From contig CAWDNZ010000004.1 of assembly GCA_963803845.1 (NCBI GenBank), forward strand, positions 1,116,001-1,180,000: DNA of 64,000 nt, given 5' to 3'. The first letter of the stretch is position 1. Every line of letters starts with the position of its first letter. The translations under genes and the position numbers were made by a program. The DNA comes from JABDIY01 sp963803845. Its GTDB lineage: Bacteria; Actinomycetota; Acidimicrobiia; Acidimicrobiales; SZUA-35. Below are positions 1 to 8,141 of the stretch, piece after piece. The notes beneath the pieces are model-generated. The model was not told the DNA's origin. It searched no databases and saw only the letters and a list, made by a program, of their open reading frames with translations.

Positions 1-754
1 TGGTGATGCCCTTCTTCGGCGAGGGCATTCTCCTCTTGGGGGATTGGGAGCTCATCGCTCTGGTAGGCGTGGGACTGGCCGGTGCGGCAGCCGGTGTTGC
101 GATCTGGTTTGGTGAAACTCTCCCGTCCGAACGGCGCCGGCCCCTCAAGTTCAAACCACTGATGGTGGCGCTCCGCCAAATTGTCCGAACCCCGGCTTCG
201 GCGGGGGCGATCCTTGCCGCCATGTTCTACGGCGGAGCGTTCTTCATATTCTTGGGTAGTGCCCAGCCGATCATCGAGAATATCTACGACTCCGGTGATC
301 AATTCGTCTGGCTGTTTGGGCTCAGCGGTCTCGCGATGTCGGTTGCGCTTTTCAGTAATGGTCGCTTGATCACACGCTTCGGCGCCGCCCGGGTGGCCTG
401 GGTCGCTGCCGCTGTGTTTCGTCATCGTGAATGTCGTTGGCCTTGTTGTGACATTGGCAGCCGACGGCACTCCGTCGCTGGCGATTTGGTTGATCTGGGC
501 GTGCTCATCCAACGCCGTCAGGCTCGATGGTTGCTGCGGTGTGTGCGGCTCTGGCGATGGAGCCAATGGGAGCCATTGCAGGAACCGCCGCGTCCATTCT
601 GGCCTTCGCTCAGCTGGGTCCTGGCGCCGCCCTGGCAGCGATCGTCGACTCCCAGATCCGTACCACGGTGACGCCGATGCTCTTGGGGGCGCTGCTGTAT
701 TCGTTGCTCGGAATTGCTTGCCTCGGCTGGTCGCTGCGCCGTACTCCTGCCTAG
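1..754 (+). pseudogene. Bcr/CflA-like MFS drug transporter, 5'-partial, two frameshifts
   Basis: This is the C-terminal half of a 12-TM major facilitator of the drug-resistance (Bcr/CflA) type; its start lies before the window. Hydrophobic helices are clear in the first frame up to about position 420, ending RFGAARVAWVAAAVF. The family-like continuation VIVNVVGLVVTLAADGT is in the next frame. The typical NALA-like segment AMEPMGAIAGTAAS and the last two helices are in the third frame, ending at TAG 752-754. Each change equals one extra base, so either two insertions broke the gene or the sequence carries two indel errors. It converges with the di-iron oxidase gene, sharing the last bases. Substrate unknown. 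Confidence 0.65.
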
Positions 755-1449
755 CCGAAACGGGCGGCCTCTATGAGAGCGAGTGATTCGTCCCGGTGGT
801 GCTGCTCGTCCAAGGCGATGCTGGTGAGGACATCGGCGACCGTGCGGTAGTCGCCGTACTCGTCTTTGAATTGGCTGACCCATTCTTGCTGGGCAAGCTC
901 GGGGTGGGCGTCTACGTAGTCAAGATAGGTGTGCATCGCATGGTCCTCGAAGTCTGCATTGAGGCCATAGGAGAGCTGAGGACGAGCAACGTAAAGCAGC
1001 CACGAGAGGTGGTAGTAACCGAAGGCAATGATCTGGGGCAGGAAGCGCCCCCGCAGCGCCGACCGATTGAAGCCTCGATTGTCCAGCAACTCTTCCATGA
1101 TCAGCAGATGGAAGAGCTCGTTGTCCTGTTGAGCCCGGGCCCGCAATGCCCGGTCATGTACTCGGCGGGCTAAGGAAGGGTCTTCATGGGTGTGGGTCAC
1201 GGCTACGAAGGCCACCTGCTCCCACGCCTGATAGGGAACCCGGGCCACAACTTCTAGAACTCGGAACTTCTCGATGGTCGACTTCTTCCCGTAGATGAGA
1301 TCAAGCACCAGGAACAGAATCCGGGCTGGGATCCCGTAACGACGTTTCGGTTGGGCTCGTGCAGCCAGCCCCGCTTCTTGAATCTCCTTCGGAGACCAAT
1401 GATGGGCGGTAGCAACACCGCCGCTGCCTGGAACAACATCGGTTGTCAT
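751..1449 (-). CDS. Alternative oxidase (AOX/PTOX) family di-iron protein
   Basis: This is a predicted membrane-associated di-iron oxidase of about 232 residues; AOX proteins oxidise quinol and reduce oxygen to water without pumping protons. All expected iron ligands are recognisable: Glu in LEVVARVPY (family LE-T-VAAVPGM), Glu and His in NELFHL, Glu in DFEDHAMHTY, and Glu and His in DEQHHRD. The start is the ATG preceded at 1452-1460 by a near-perfect AGGAGG Shine-Dalgarno; an upstream in-frame extension has no such site. It stands alone, convergent with the MFS gene. The family is secure, but that the substrate is ubiquinol or menaquinol is inferred. Confidence 0.8.
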   Translation of the reverse strand: MTTDVVPGSGGVATAHHWSPKEIQEAGLAARAQPKRRYGIPARILFLVLDLIYGKKSTIEKFRVLEVVARVPYQAWEQVAFVAVTHTHEDPSLARRVHDRALRARAQQDNELFHLLIMEELLDNRGFNRSALRGRFLPQIIAFGYYHLSWLLYVARPQLSYGLNADFEDHAMHTYLDYVDAHPELAQQEWVSQFKDEYGDYRTVADVLTSIALDEQHHRDESLALIEAARFG

Positions 1450-1536
1450 GATTTCCTCCTGAAGTCCATTATCTCGCCGTCTGAAGTGAGCGGGGAGGTC
1501 CGGCAAGGGTGTTTACGGTCACGTGCCTTGACGCAA

Positions 1537-1574
1537 CTGAGCCCGACCCGAAGGGACGTTGGGGTCGGGCTCAG
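1537..1574 (-). terminator. 13-bp perfect inverted repeat, likely terminator
   Basis: Arms CTGAGCCCGACCC and GGGTCGGGCTCAG pair perfectly around a 12-nt loop. The hairpin lies just downstream of the minus-strand SRPBCC gene and upstream of the oxidase gene. There is no long T-run, so it may act in a factor-assisted way. Confidence 0.65.
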
Positions 1575-1593
1575 AAGAAGGTATTCCACTCGG

Positions 1594-2058
1594 CTAGCTC
1601 TGAACGATCGTCCCTCGCCAGGCACCGGTTGCGGCGTCTTTGTCCTCGATGAACGCCTTGAAGTTTTCCAGGTCGCTCTTCAGTTGGGCGGAAACGAAGC
1701 CGGTCTTGTCTGCGACGGTCTCAAGGAAACCTTCGGGGTCATAGTCCATCTGCAGGGTGACCCGGGTGGTGTCGTCGTCGATCTTGTGGAAGGTCACGAC
1801 GCCGGCATGGGTTGGGCCACTCTGGGTGGTCCAGGCGATCCGCTGGTCGGGTGTCTGTTCGGTGATCTTGGTGGAGAAGTTACGCTCGACTCCGGCGATG
1901 TTCACGTTCCAGGTGAGGGTGTCATCGGTGATCTGCGTGATCTTCTCGACACCGCTCATGAAACGGGGAAACTCTTCGAACTGGGTCCACTGGTTGTAGG
2001 CAACTCGGACCGGTGCCTTCACATCGACTGCGTGTTCATGGTCTGTTGGGCTGCTCAT
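1594..2058 (-). CDS. SRPBCC-family (polyketide cyclase/dehydrase-like) protein
   Basis: A 154-residue soluble protein with the START/Bet v1-like SRPBCC fold pattern: an N-terminal beta strand (HAVDVKAPVRVAYNQWTQF), the EEFPRFM helix, WNVNI and RVTLQMDYDP strands, and a long C-terminal helix that packs over the ligand cavity (ETVADKTGFVSAQLKSDLEN). Such proteins bind hydrophobic ligands or act as cyclases; no catalytic role can be assigned here. The start ATG has GAAAGAGG upstream. It resembles the stand-alone membrane-stress SRPBCC proteins common in actinobacteria. The flanking hairpins suggest it is transcribed alone. Confidence 0.75.
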   Translation of the reverse strand: MSSPTDHEHAVDVKAPVRVAYNQWTQFEEFPRFMSGVEKITQITDDTLTWNVNIAGVERNFSTKITEQTPDQRIAWTTQSGPTHAGVVTFHKIDDDTTRVTLQMDYDPEGFLETVADKTGFVSAQLKSDLENFKAFIEDKDAATGAWRGTIVQS

Positions 2059-2154
2059 ACGGCCTCTTTCTGTAGGGATGATGGCTGGTACTGCTTTTGC
2101 CCGGGCCGTGGCGTTTTCAAACATTTCCTTGGAATCGTTGGTGGCGAGGCGCGA

Positions 2155-2178
2155 GAACGCCCCCTCTCGGGGGCGTTC
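2155..2178 (-). terminator. 10-bp GC-rich hairpin downstream of methyltransferase gene
   Basis: GAACGCCCCC, loop TCTC, GGGGGCGTTC form a perfect stem immediately after the stop of the minus-strand methyltransferase gene. No T-tract follows on the minus strand. Confidence 0.55.
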
Positions 2179-2215
2179 AAATCGTTCGCTCACATCCGGT
2201 TGGGAACCGAGAGTG

Positions 2216-3466
2216 TTAGAGGACTTGCATCTCCGGAACTGCGACCAGGAATTGCCCGCCCCATTCACGAATATGAGCCATCTGCTCCATGACCTCGTCC
2301 TTGATGTTCCAGGGAAGAATGAGCAGGTAGTCCGGCTTGGTTCGGGAGACATGGTCCGGGTCAAAGATCGGGATCTGGGTCCCTGGCAGGAATAGTCCCT
2401 GCTTGTGAGGGCTGCGGTCCACCGTGTAGTCGATAATGTCGGTGCCGATTCCGCAGTAGTTCAGCATCGTGTTGCCTTTGGCGGGAGCGCCGTAGGCGGC
2501 GATCGACTTGCCCTCTTCTTTGGCTGTCAGTAGGAAGATGAGTGCGTTGCGCTTGAGCTTCTTCACCTTCTCGTTGAAGTTGGTGTAGGTGGCCATATCG
2601 GTCAGACCGGCGGCGATCTCTTCGTCCAATAGGCTCTGCACCCGTTCGGTGACGGGATGAGCGGTGCTGGCGGTGTGCTTGCCGTAGATCCGCAGTGAGC
2701 CGCCGTGGGTTGGCAGTTGCTCGACGTCGAAGAGCGTGATGCCGTGATGGGCGAAGATTCGTTGCGCGGTGAGGAAGGAGAAATAGCTGAAGTGCTCGTG
2801 GTAGATCGTGTCGAACTGCGTCTCTTGGATCAGCTTCATGAGGTGAGGAAATTCGATGGTGAGCACGCCGTCCGGCGCGAGACAGGTTCGAAGGCCGATG
2901 ATGAAGTCGTTCAGGTCAGGAACGTGGGCGAGAACGTTGTTGGCGGCCACAATGTCGGCGGCCGGGTACCGCTGCATCAATTCCTTCGCAGAGTCCTCGC
3001 CCATGAAGACGACCTCGGAGGGGACACCCTTCTCGATTGCCACCTCGGCCACGTTGGCTGCGGGCTCAATGCCGAGCACCGGGATGCCTCGCTGCGTGAA
3101 GTACTGGAGTAGGTAGCCGTCGTTGCTGGCCACCTCCATCACGAAGCTGTTTTCGGTGAGGCCGAACCGTTCCACCATCAGCGAGGTGTAGGCCTCGGCG
3201 TGACGGAGCCAGCCATCGGAGAACGAGGAGAAGTACGCGTAATCGCTGAAGATCTGGTCAGCGGTTTCAAACTGCTCCAGCTGGACCAGGAAATTGTCTT
3301 CCGAGACCCATGCGTAGAGCGGATAGTGAGGCTCGGCTTGGGACAGCTTCGCTGGATCAAGATAGGAATTGGACAGAGGTTGCCTACCGAGATCGGCGAA
3401 CGTGTGCTTGAGTTCGATGCCGCTGAACCGACAGGTTGGGCCGTCAGTTTTCTTGAGTGTTGCCAT
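2216..3466 (-). CDS. Class I SAM methyltransferase, sugar C-methyltransferase-like
   Basis: A 416-residue protein with the three-part layout of TDP-sugar C-3 methyltransferases (TylC3-like): an N-terminal region (1-60), a Rossmann SAM domain (about 75-230) with motif VMEVASNDGYLL, acidic IEPA and NNVLAHVPDL, and a C-terminal domain with AYGAPAKGNTMLNY and a YTVDRSPHKQG segment. The N-terminal zinc site of the family (two CxxC pairs) is degenerate here: only one Cys remains (TCRFSG), and the second pair is replaced by WVSEDNFL. No sugar-nucleotide genes flank it, so substrate and pathway are unknown. Only weak purine-rich sequence precedes the ATG. Confidence 0.75.
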   Translation of the reverse strand: MATLKKTDGPTCRFSGIELKHTFADLGRQPLSNSYLDPAKLSQAEPHYPLYAWVSEDNFLVQLEQFETADQIFSDYAYFSSFSDGWLRHAEAYTSLMVERFGLTENSFVMEVASNDGYLLQYFTQRGIPVLGIEPAANVAEVAIEKGVPSEVVFMGEDSAKELMQRYPAADIVAANNVLAHVPDLNDFIIGLRTCLAPDGVLTIEFPHLMKLIQETQFDTIYHEHFSYFSFLTAQRIFAHHGITLFDVEQLPTHGGSLRIYGKHTASTAHPVTERVQSLLDEEIAAGLTDMATYTNFNEKVKKLKRNALIFLLTAKEEGKSIAAYGAPAKGNTMLNYCGIGTDIIDYTVDRSPHKQGLFLPGTQIPIFDPDHVSRTKPDYLLILPWNIKDEVMEQMAHIREWGGQFLVAVPEMQVL

Positions 3467-3703
3467 TTCTTTTTTCTAGTGCTTTCCGTAGGGGTGTGGC
3501 CAGAGGTATTCCGACGATCCACGCTGGTCATACGACCAGTGTTGTCGCCCAGACGGGTTTTGCTTGTCCGGTTTGATCGCTTTCGCTGTGGCTGGCTGGG
3601 GTGCCGGGTCCATTGGGAAGCATGCTCCTGCCGCAGCGAGAACGCAAGGGTCTTATGGCGGCAGGATAACGGTGGGAGAGAGCTGTTCCTGCACGGCCAT
3701 GTT

Positions 3704-4183
3704 CTACGCCGCCCGTTGGTTCAGGGAGGCGACGCGCAGCTCCTCCAGCCTCGCCAAAGGGAAAGGATGGCTGCACCACAGGGCCCGGTAGCCGTCGACA
3801 CCGTGGTGATAGAGAACGTCCTCGGCAGCTCGCCCGATGGCCCGGATGAACTGTGTACGGTCAACGATGACATCCGCCAGCGTTTTGCCATCCTTGTCAT
3901 CCCAGAACCGCTCATTCAGCCCGAACTCCAGAACTCGTAGGCGCAGGCCATCGGCTCGCCAGTTGAATACCCAGCGGGTTTCGTTTCGTTCACCCTCCCA
4001 GGTGCATCGGGCGTCTTTTTGGCCCTGCGCCAGCGACCCGGCCGCAGCGAGCAAGCTGCCGAGAGCATCTGTGCTGTTCGAGGCCGAGATGATCGTCACG
4101 GTGCCATCCAAAATCAGATGGGCGTTGGCCCATCCTGCACCCAGCAAGTCATACCGGACCCGGACAGATTTGGCGGCTTTCAT
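3704..4183 (-). CDS. Conserved hypothetical protein
   Basis: A 159-residue soluble protein with no recognised catalytic motif. It begins with alternating beta strands (SVRVRYDLLGAGWANAHL), followed by a serine-rich helix region (SASNSTDALGSLLAAAGSL), a CTWEGE/TRWVFNW hairpin and a C-terminal helical half. The pattern resembles small actinobacterial proteins of unknown function. The ATG follows CTAGGGC, a weak ribosome site. Same strand as the flavin reductase-like gene downstream, with a 140-bp gap upstream of nothing coding that I recognise. Coding potential is good because the reading frame is GC3-rich. Confidence 0.55.
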   Translation of the reverse strand: MKAAKSVRVRYDLLGAGWANAHLILDGTVTIISASNSTDALGSLLAAAGSLAQGQKDARCTWEGERNETRWVFNWRADGLRLRVLEFGLNERFWDDKDGKTLADVIVDRTQFIRAIGRAAEDVLYHHGVDGYRALWCSHPFPLARLEELRVASLNQRAA

Positions 4184-4228
4184 GCCCTAGTTGTCGACCG
4201 CGTTCGGGGTTTGCTTGAGGTGCGGCTG

Positions 4229-4843
4229 TCACGGCGGCCGGGTGAGGTCGAACAGATCGGTGGCATTGGAGTAGGCGTTGCCTACGTGGCGGCCGATGGC
4301 CTTCAATTCGGCCTGGTTCACCCGCGTACCATCCAGGATGTTGGCGGCGATGTGGAACTCGACCGCCTCTCCGATCACCAGTGCGTTTCCCTTGTGAGGG
4401 TCTCCGACGTTCACGATGTCGGTGACCACACATTCGATGTTTGCTTTGCACTCTGCCACCATCGGGGCTGCTGTCTTTTCGCCGTAGAACGGGGTGACGC
4501 CGGCATGTTCGAATTCGTCGACGTCGGCATCGACGGTGGCCGACGTGAGGTTCATCGCTTCGGCGACTTCGGCCGTGACGATGTTCAGTGAAAACTCACC
4601 GGTCGCTATCACGTTGTTCAGCGTGTCTTTCCTGGCGCCCCGACCGGGAGAGAAGACAAACATAGGCGGATTGCCACTGATGGCATTGAAGAAGGAATAT
4701 GGCGCCAGGTTTCTCACCCCGCTGGCCGAGACCGTTCCGACCCAACCGATCGGGCGGGGCACGATCAGACCTGTGGCCAGTTTGTAGCCATCCACCCCTT
4801 CCAGTTCGGAAACAGCGAATCGAAGCTTCTTGGTCTCAGACAC
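4229..4843 (-). CDS. Flavin reductase family (FMN-binding) protein
   Basis: A 204-residue protein of the flavin reductase/FMN-binding split-barrel family. The hallmark region is present: LIVPRPIGWVGTVSASGVRNLAPYSFF-like strands early, then PMFVFSPGRGARKDTLNN and SLNIVTAEVAEAMN, and HKGNALVIGEAVEFHI near the C-terminus. Relatives reduce FMN for partner monooxygenases or simply bind flavin. The partner is not obvious here. I chose GTG 4843 because homology starts there; a longer in-frame extension to 5080 overlaps the leader of the divergent lipoprotein gene and looks non-coding. Confidence 0.75.
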   Translation of the reverse strand: MSETKKLRFAVSELEGVDGYKLATGLIVPRPIGWVGTVSASGVRNLAPYSFFNAISGNPPMFVFSPGRGARKDTLNNVIATGEFSLNIVTAEVAEAMNLTSATVDADVDEFEHAGVTPFYGEKTAAPMVAECKANIECVVTDIVNVGDPHKGNALVIGEAVEFHIAANILDGTRVNQAELKAIGRHVGNAYSNATDLFDLTRPP

Positions 4844-4949
4844 CCACCAATTGTAGCGAGGCCCCTCTGATCGTCCCCTGATCGCGGCTGGCGTCCGCCA
4901 TGACAGAGAAGATGTGGAACCGAACGGGGGGGCTTGGCGTCCAACCATT

Positions 4950-6194
4950 ATGCGGCTTGTTGTTGTGGTCCTGATGCTGGCAGTTGCGGCGTGTGCCTCG
5001 TCCACTTCATCCGGCAGCGACGTGGTCTTACCCACCACAGGCACCTCCACCTCGACAACGCTTCCGGCGGTCACCCCCACACCTCAGACACCGGCCGCTC
5101 CACCAGACTCAACCGCTGTCCCTCCCGGCGTGCCGGGTTGGACCAATGTGGAGGATCTGCCGTCCTCCATTCCGGGCGCCTATGTTGCGACCTCGCTGGT
5201 CACCGGAAGCCGGTCACTGGTGTCGGTCTGTGAGCCTGCCGTCGACCGCGGCACGAATGCCATATGGTGGTCAGATAATCTTCGCAACTGGCAGGAGGCT
5301 GCGCTCCCCGATCCCAGTGTCTGCGTGGATCAGATAGCGGCGAGCCCTTTCGGCTACTTCGCCGTTGGCCCCGGCACCATCGGTTTGCTGCGATCCGTCG
5401 ACGGTGTGTCGTGGGCGGAGGACACTGCGTTCTCGGGTGAGGTCTTCGCTCCGGCGCATTCTGTCTTCCCCAGCCCAGACGGTAAGAGTGTCACGGTATT
5501 GAGCTTGACCCCCTCCGTTGGGGAGTCCAGCGTGGCCCATCTCTTCACTACCGCTGATGGGCTTACATGGACCGAGGAAAAGCGTGCCGCTGCAGAGCTA
5601 TTTGACAGCTCGGTCCTCACTCAAGTGGAGCCCGGCGGGGATGGGTTGCTGGCCATCGGACAGTCACCCGGTGGTGAGTTTGTGCCAACCGCTGCGGTCT
5701 TCACCTCGGCCGACGGTGCTACTTGGCGGCGACTCACGCCATCGGATACGACGTTCAATGATCAGGTGGTCATGGACATCGAGACCCTCCCCGAGGGCGG
5801 CTTCCTTGCGGTGGGAGGCGACTTCTTTCGCACCGGCCTGATGAGCTCATGGATCTCGGCTGACGGGTTCGACTGGTCCGCCCTGCCCCAACCACCGAAT
5901 CCGGCCATCGATCCGAGCGTCTCGTACGAAACTGCGTCCGACGTGACCGCCACCGATCGTGGGTTCCTGGCCGCCGGAACCGAGTACGACGCCCGTCGTG
6001 ACCAAGCCGACGCCGCCCAGTCGGCCTTTTGGGAATCCACTGATGGTGAGACCTGGACGCGCCTTCGCTTTGACGGCCCGGTTCCGATCACCCCGTTCCT
6101 TCTTGGCGCTTCTGAGTCTGTACGGCTGGCAGCGTGGCCGCCGCGCGGAACCGAGGAACGAGGGGACCTACAGCTCTTCGTTCAGCCGAAGTAA
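4950..6194 (+). CDS. Secreted lipoprotein with WD/Asp-box-like repeats
   Basis: A predicted lipoprotein of 414 residues. The signal peptide MRLVVVVLMLAVAAC ends in a lipobox (VAAC), followed by a Ser/Thr/Pro-rich linker of about 60 residues. The body has six related strands of the type S-A-D-G-x-x-W (NLRNWQEA, VDGVSWAED, ADGLTWTEE, ADGATWRRL, ADGFDWSAL, TDGETWTRL), as in sialidase-like or exo-sialidase Asp-box beta-propellers. No catalytic residues can be claimed. The chosen ATG places the signal peptide at the N-terminus; 12 extra codons upstream are not credible. Function unknown; probably outer-face of the membrane. Confidence 0.7.
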   Translation: MRLVVVVLMLAVAACASSTSSGSDVVLPTTGTSTSTTLPAVTPTPQTPAAPPDSTAVPPGVPGWTNVEDLPSSIPGAYVATSLVTGSRSLVSVCEPAVDRGTNAIWWSDNLRNWQEAALPDPSVCVDQIAASPFGYFAVGPGTIGLLRSVDGVSWAEDTAFSGEVFAPAHSVFPSPDGKSVTVLSLTPSVGESSVAHLFTTADGLTWTEEKRAAAELFDSSVLTQVEPGGDGLLAIGQSPGGEFVPTAAVFTSADGATWRRLTPSDTTFNDQVVMDIETLPEGGFLAVGGDFFRTGLMSSWISADGFDWSALPQPPNPAIDPSVSYETASDVTATDRGFLAAGTEYDARRDQADAAQSAFWESTDGETWTRLRFDGPVPITPFLLGASESVRLAAWPPRGTEERGDLQLFVQPK

Positions 6195-6269
6195 TCGTCG
6201 GACACGTGGCAGAGAGCGAAAACTACAATTTGTCGTTTGATGCGGTTCTCCACCGGGTAGGCGGCATGT

Positions 6270-6860
6270 ATGGACATGCAGACGAAAACTTCAGACCACA
6301 AGATGGCAGACGACAAGATGGCCGCATCTGGTCACGACGGTGACGAAACCAAGAAGTACCTCAGGTTCGGGGCCATGATTCTCACCTCGACGTTGGTGAT
6401 GTTCGGCCTCACTTACCTCAACTCCTACGAGTTCAGTCATGTGCGCTGGAGTGAGACCCGTTTCTACATGGTCTTCTACATGGGGGCGGCAATGGCGCTC
6501 ATCATGTTGGGCTTCATGCTCAGCATGTACAAGAACAAGGTGATCAACGCCGCGATCGTCGCCGGCAGTGTGGTGGTGTTTGCTGGTGCGCTCACCCTGG
6601 TTCGTTCCCAGGCCACGGTGGAGGACGAGTCCTGGATGAAGGCCATGATTCCCCACCATTCGATCGCCATCCTCACCAGCGAACGGGCGAATATCGACGA
6701 CGTCCGGGTTCAGACCTTGGCCGATGACATCGTGAAAGCCCAACGCAAGGAAATCGCCGAGATGGATTGGTTGATCGAGGACATCTCCGAAAACGGCAAG
6801 GCGACCACGCCGGCCGAAGCTGAAGCCCGCCCGGTGCCCGATTTCAGCACCGGCGGGTAA
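6270..6860 (+). CDS. DUF305 domain membrane protein
   Basis: A 196-residue protein with a hydrophilic His/Asp/Met-rich N-terminus, three probable membrane helices (about residues 33-105), then a DUF305 segment with its signature MKAMIPHHSIAILTSE followed by LADDIVKAQRKEIAEMDWL. DUF305 proteins are four-helix ferritin-like folds often seen near copper-handling genes, but no copper genes are seen in this window. Domain assignment is firm, function unknown. Two in-frame ATGs lie close together (6270, 6276). Confidence 0.8.
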   Translation: MDMQTKTSDHKMADDKMAASGHDGDETKKYLRFGAMILTSTLVMFGLTYLNSYEFSHVRWSETRFYMVFYMGAAMALIMLGFMLSMYKNKVINAAIVAGSVVVFAGALTLVRSQATVEDESWMKAMIPHHSIAILTSERANIDDVRVQTLADDIVKAQRKEIAEMDWLIEDISENGKATTPAEAEARPVPDFSTGG

Positions 6861-6882
6861 GTAGACCACAGGAAACTAATAA

Positions 6883-6896
6883 CGTGAGCCCTCACG
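6883..6896. promoter_or_regulatory. Inverted repeat, possible MarR operator
   Basis: CGTGAG-CC-CTCACG is a perfect 6-bp inverted repeat 20 bp before the marR start. Its position fits autoregulation by the downstream MarR protein, which is typical of the family but unproven here. Confidence 0.4.
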
Positions 6897-6915
6897 GAGT
6901 GGTAACGTTTCAATC

Positions 6916-7350
6916 ATGCAGATTGAAAACGCTCGGGAACTCGCCTTCGAACTCTTGGAAGCGGCCGGCCGGGTGCAACGACGCCTCGATGGGCCGCTCG
7001 CCAACATCAAGGGCATCACATTCAGTGAGTATCAGTTACTCCTTGCCATTCAAGACGCCCCCGGCGGGAGGGCTACCAGAGTGGACCTTGCGGCTGTTGT
7101 TGGTCTCACCCCCTCCGGTGTTACACGGGCGCTGAAACCGCTGGAGAAGTTGGGCTTCGTTGAAACAACCAAGGATGACCGTGATGCCCGCCGATCCATG
7201 GCTCAGCTGACGAGCAACGGCACCGAGCTGACCAACGACGCCACCGGTGTTGTGAACGACACGCTGGAACAGTTCAGCGCCATCGCCGAGATGTCGGATT
7301 CAGATCGTCACCTGGCACTGAACGTGTTCGCCGGGTTGTCTGGCCGCTGA
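6916..7350 (+). CDS. MarR family transcriptional regulator
   Basis: A 144-residue winged helix-turn-helix regulator. The family pattern is clear: an N-terminal dimer helix, FSEYQLLLAIQDAPGG, recognition region RVDLAAVVGLTPSGVTRALK, PLEKLGFVE, and the wing DDRDARRSMAQLT. MarR proteins usually repress neighbouring genes and release DNA on binding small phenolic or drug-like ligands. It lies 17 bp upstream of the SDR gene in the same direction, so that gene is the likely target, together with its own promoter through the inverted repeat upstream. Confidence 0.88.
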   Translation: MQIENARELAFELLEAAGRVQRRLDGPLANIKGITFSEYQLLLAIQDAPGGRATRVDLAAVVGLTPSGVTRALKPLEKLGFVETTKDDRDARRSMAQLTSNGTELTNDATGVVNDTLEQFSAIAEMSDSDRHLALNVFAGLSGR

Positions 7351-7367
7351 TCGCTATCTTCGGGGGA

Positions 7368-8141
7368 ATGGAATCGGCACACCTTCCCTCACTGCGACTA
7401 GACCACAAGGTGGTGCTGGTCACCGGGGCTTCACGGGGAATCGGTGCCGGGCTTTGTGAGGCGCTGGCCGCGTCGGGCGCCACGGTGGCGGTGACCTCAC
7501 GGCGGCTCGATGATGCCCAAGCGGTGGTTGAACCGATCACCGCCGCCGGCGGGCTGGCCGTTGCCTACTCGCTGGACGTTACCGACGTGGACTCGATCAA
7601 TTCCGCAGTGGACAGCGTGATCAGTGACCACGGGCACCTGGATGTGTTGGTGGCCAACGCCGGTCTTGGCTTCAACGCTCCGGCGCTGGAGGTGACCGAG
7701 GAGCACTGGGACGAGATGATGGACGTGAATTTGAAGGGCCTGTTCTTTACGGCGCAAACGTGTGCTCGCCACATGGTGGAGCGGGGGAGCGGTCGGATTG
7801 TGGCCATGAGTTCCCAGGCCAGCGTGGTGGGAATCGCCAACCATGTTGCTTACTCGGCATCGAAGGGCGGCGTGAACCAAATGGTGCGGGTGTTGGCGTT
7901 GGAATGGGGGCCACGGGGTGTGAACGTCAATGCGGTGGCGCCAACGTTCATCTACACACCGGGTACAGCCGAACGCCTGGACGACCCGGTGTTCCTGAAG
8001 TCCGTAGTGGATCGGATCCCGGTGGGTCACGTTGGCCAGATCAAGGACGTTGCCGGCGCCGTGATCTATCTGGCATCCGAGGCCGGCGCCATGGTGAACG
8101 GATCGATCCTCGCCGTCGACGGTGGCTGGACGGCGCAGTAG
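7368..8141 (+). CDS. Short-chain dehydrogenase/reductase (SDR)
   Basis: A 257-residue classical SDR. The nucleotide-binding TGASRGIGAGLCEAL motif lies at about 19-33, NAG at about 97, the catalytic Ser in VAMSSQASVVG, and the YSASKGG Tyr-Lys pair at about 161-167, with a C-terminal VDGGWTA typical of 3-oxoacyl-ACP reductase or gluconate dehydrogenase types. It catalyses an NAD(P)-dependent alcohol/ketone conversion; the substrate cannot be told from sequence. A good GGGGGA ribosome site precedes the ATG. Probably in an operon with marR. Confidence 0.88.
   Translation: MESAHLPSLRLDHKVVLVTGASRGIGAGLCEALAASGATVAVTSRRLDDAQAVVEPITAAGGLAVAYSLDVTDVDSINSAVDSVISDHGHLDVLVANAGLGFNAPALEVTEEHWDEMMDVNLKGLFFTAQTCARHMVERGSGRIVAMSSQASVVGIANHVAYSASKGGVNQMVRVLALEWGPRGVNVNAVAPTFIYTPGTAERLDDPVFLKSVVDRIPVGHVGQIKDVAGAVIYLASEAGAMVNGSILAVDGGWTAQ

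Noticed and set aside
7497..8141. C-terminal part of the minus-strand frame opposite the SDR gene
   Set aside because: The SDR is clearly coding; a 640-bp antisense overlap is implausible, so the winged-helix gene most likely lost its natural end.
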